Of a DNA stretch of 64,000 nt, positions 63,517 to 64,000 are shown in pieces. The number at the start of each line of letters is the position of its first letter. Within the stretch, counting starts at the first letter, position 1. The translations under genes were made by a program, and so were the position numbers. Below the pieces are notes generated by a model. The model did no database searches and was not told the DNA's origin. It worked only from the letters and a program-made list of their open reading frames with translations. This DNA comes from Marinobacter persicus (GTDB lineage: Bacteria > Pseudomonadota > Gammaproteobacteria > Pseudomonadales > Oleiphilaceae): contig NZ_FOSC01000002.1 in the NCBI RefSeq assembly GCF_900114155.1, positions 124,001 to 188,000 of the forward strand, in the 5' to 3' direction.

Positions 63517-64000
63517 ATGACAGACGTGTTCATTGAATGCGTGCAGGGCGACATTGCTGACCAGCCGGATATGGATGCCGTCGTCAATGCCGCCAATGCC
63601 CGCCTGATGCCCGGCAGCGGCGTGGCGGGCGCGATTCACTCGGCGGCGGGCCCGGGGCTGGCGGAAGAGTGTCAGCCGTTGGCCCCCATTTCTCCGGGAC
63701 AGGCGGTGATGACCGGCGGCCATGACCTGCCCAACCGGAAAGTCATTCATTGCCTTGGGCCGGTGTTTGGAGTGGATGAGCCCTCGGACCGGTTGCTGGG
63801 CGATTGCTACCGCAATGCGCTCCGGCTTGCAGATGCCGAGGGGCTGGAGTCTGTCGCCTTTCCGGCTATCTCCACGGGTGTGTTCGGGTATCCACTGGCG
63901 GAGGCGGCCAAAGTGGCGGCGGCCGCGATCCGCGACGCGGCGCCGGGTTTGTCCAGTGTGCGGCGCATTCGTTTTGTGTTGTTCAGTGAGTCCGATTTGA
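63517..64000 (+). CDS. Macro domain protein (3' partial)
   Basis: 161 codons are visible before the window ends, with no stop. The ADP-ribose-binding loop is VVNAANARLMPGSGVAGAIH and the second loop SVAFPAISTGVFGYP, both typical of macro domains (YmdB/Af1521 type). Such proteins bind or hydrolyse ADP-ribose, O-acetyl-ADP-ribose or ADP-ribosylated targets. GGGG lies seven bases before the ATG; an in-frame ATG at 63499 is less likely. The first loop has PGSGV where many members have GGGGV. Confidence 0.85.
   Translation, partial: MTDVFIECVQGDIADQPDMDAVVNAANARLMPGSGVAGAIHSAAGPGLAEECQPLAPISPGQAVMTGGHDLPNRKVIHCLGPVFGVDEPSDRLLGDCYRNALRLADAEGLESVAFPAISTGVFGYPLAEAAKVAAAAIRDAAPGLSSVRRIRFVLFSESDL

Noticed and set aside
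1-64000. Search for a defence, CRISPR, phage or insertion-sequence system
   Set aside because: No Cas, restriction, toxin-antitoxin, integrase or transposase gene and no regularly spaced repeats were seen; the window is mainly core chromosome.

Overview
The window looks like a piece of chromosome from a marine gammaproteobacterium close to Marinobacter, and the predicted proteins resemble that genus throughout. The order trpG-trpD-trpC, crp/vfr, an OsmC-family gene, speD, with rpe and gph nearby, matches the arrangement known in Pseudomonas. GC-rich codon use, AmgK/MurU cell-wall recycling, a TRAP transporter, MotA/MotB stator genes and a Dps protein fit a free-living, motile, aerobic bacterium. 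No tRNA, rRNA, phage, insertion sequence or CRISPR array was seen.

Layout. 0-8.8 kb: end of a DUF1631/GGDEF/EAL-like protein, pirin, speD, OsmC, crp, two glutathione S-transferase genes and DUF4202. 8.8-17.2 kb: trpC, trpD and trpG, then a block of RNA-modification genes (TIGR03643, RluF-like, RlmE, TrmH-like) and an unknown membrane protein, then gph and rpe; trpE, expected between gph and trpG, is absent. 17.3-29.6 kb: DUF3530, a DnaJ-domain gene, murU, amgK, and on the other strand the run lptD-surA-pdxA-rsmA-apaH-DUF423-thiS-thiG-slmA. 29.6-38.7 kb: two structured repeats, inositol-phosphatase-like and aminotransferase genes, a PstS/OmpA fusion, DUF3301, an Aer-like chemoreceptor, a PAS-GGDEF-EAL protein and an AraC regulator. 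38.6-48.6 kb: an RND efflux operon broken by two independent lesions, back to back with an intact RND operon that has a palindromic operator and its own TetR-type regulator. 48.6-64 kb: a secretin-like fragment protein, DAHP synthase behind an aromatic-rich leader peptide and attenuator, LysE exporter, a dihydrolipoamide-dehydrogenase-like flavoprotein, DUF2061, dps, DUF2057 and porin, a TRAP operon, motA-motB, a GH84 glycosidase, a SIMPL protein and a partial macro-domain gene.

The most interesting signals are not ordinary genes. (1) Three copies of a roughly 110-base repeat with long self-complementary arms and two inner hairpins; copies differ in sequence but the differences are compensated across the stems, and one copy lies between trpD and trpC. 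(2) A complete transcription-attenuation leader in front of DAHP synthase, with nine aromatic residues in eleven codons and a set of mutually exclusive hairpins. (3) A decayed efflux operon beside an intact one. (4) A possible RNA switch or small RNA upstream of the DUF2057-porin pair.
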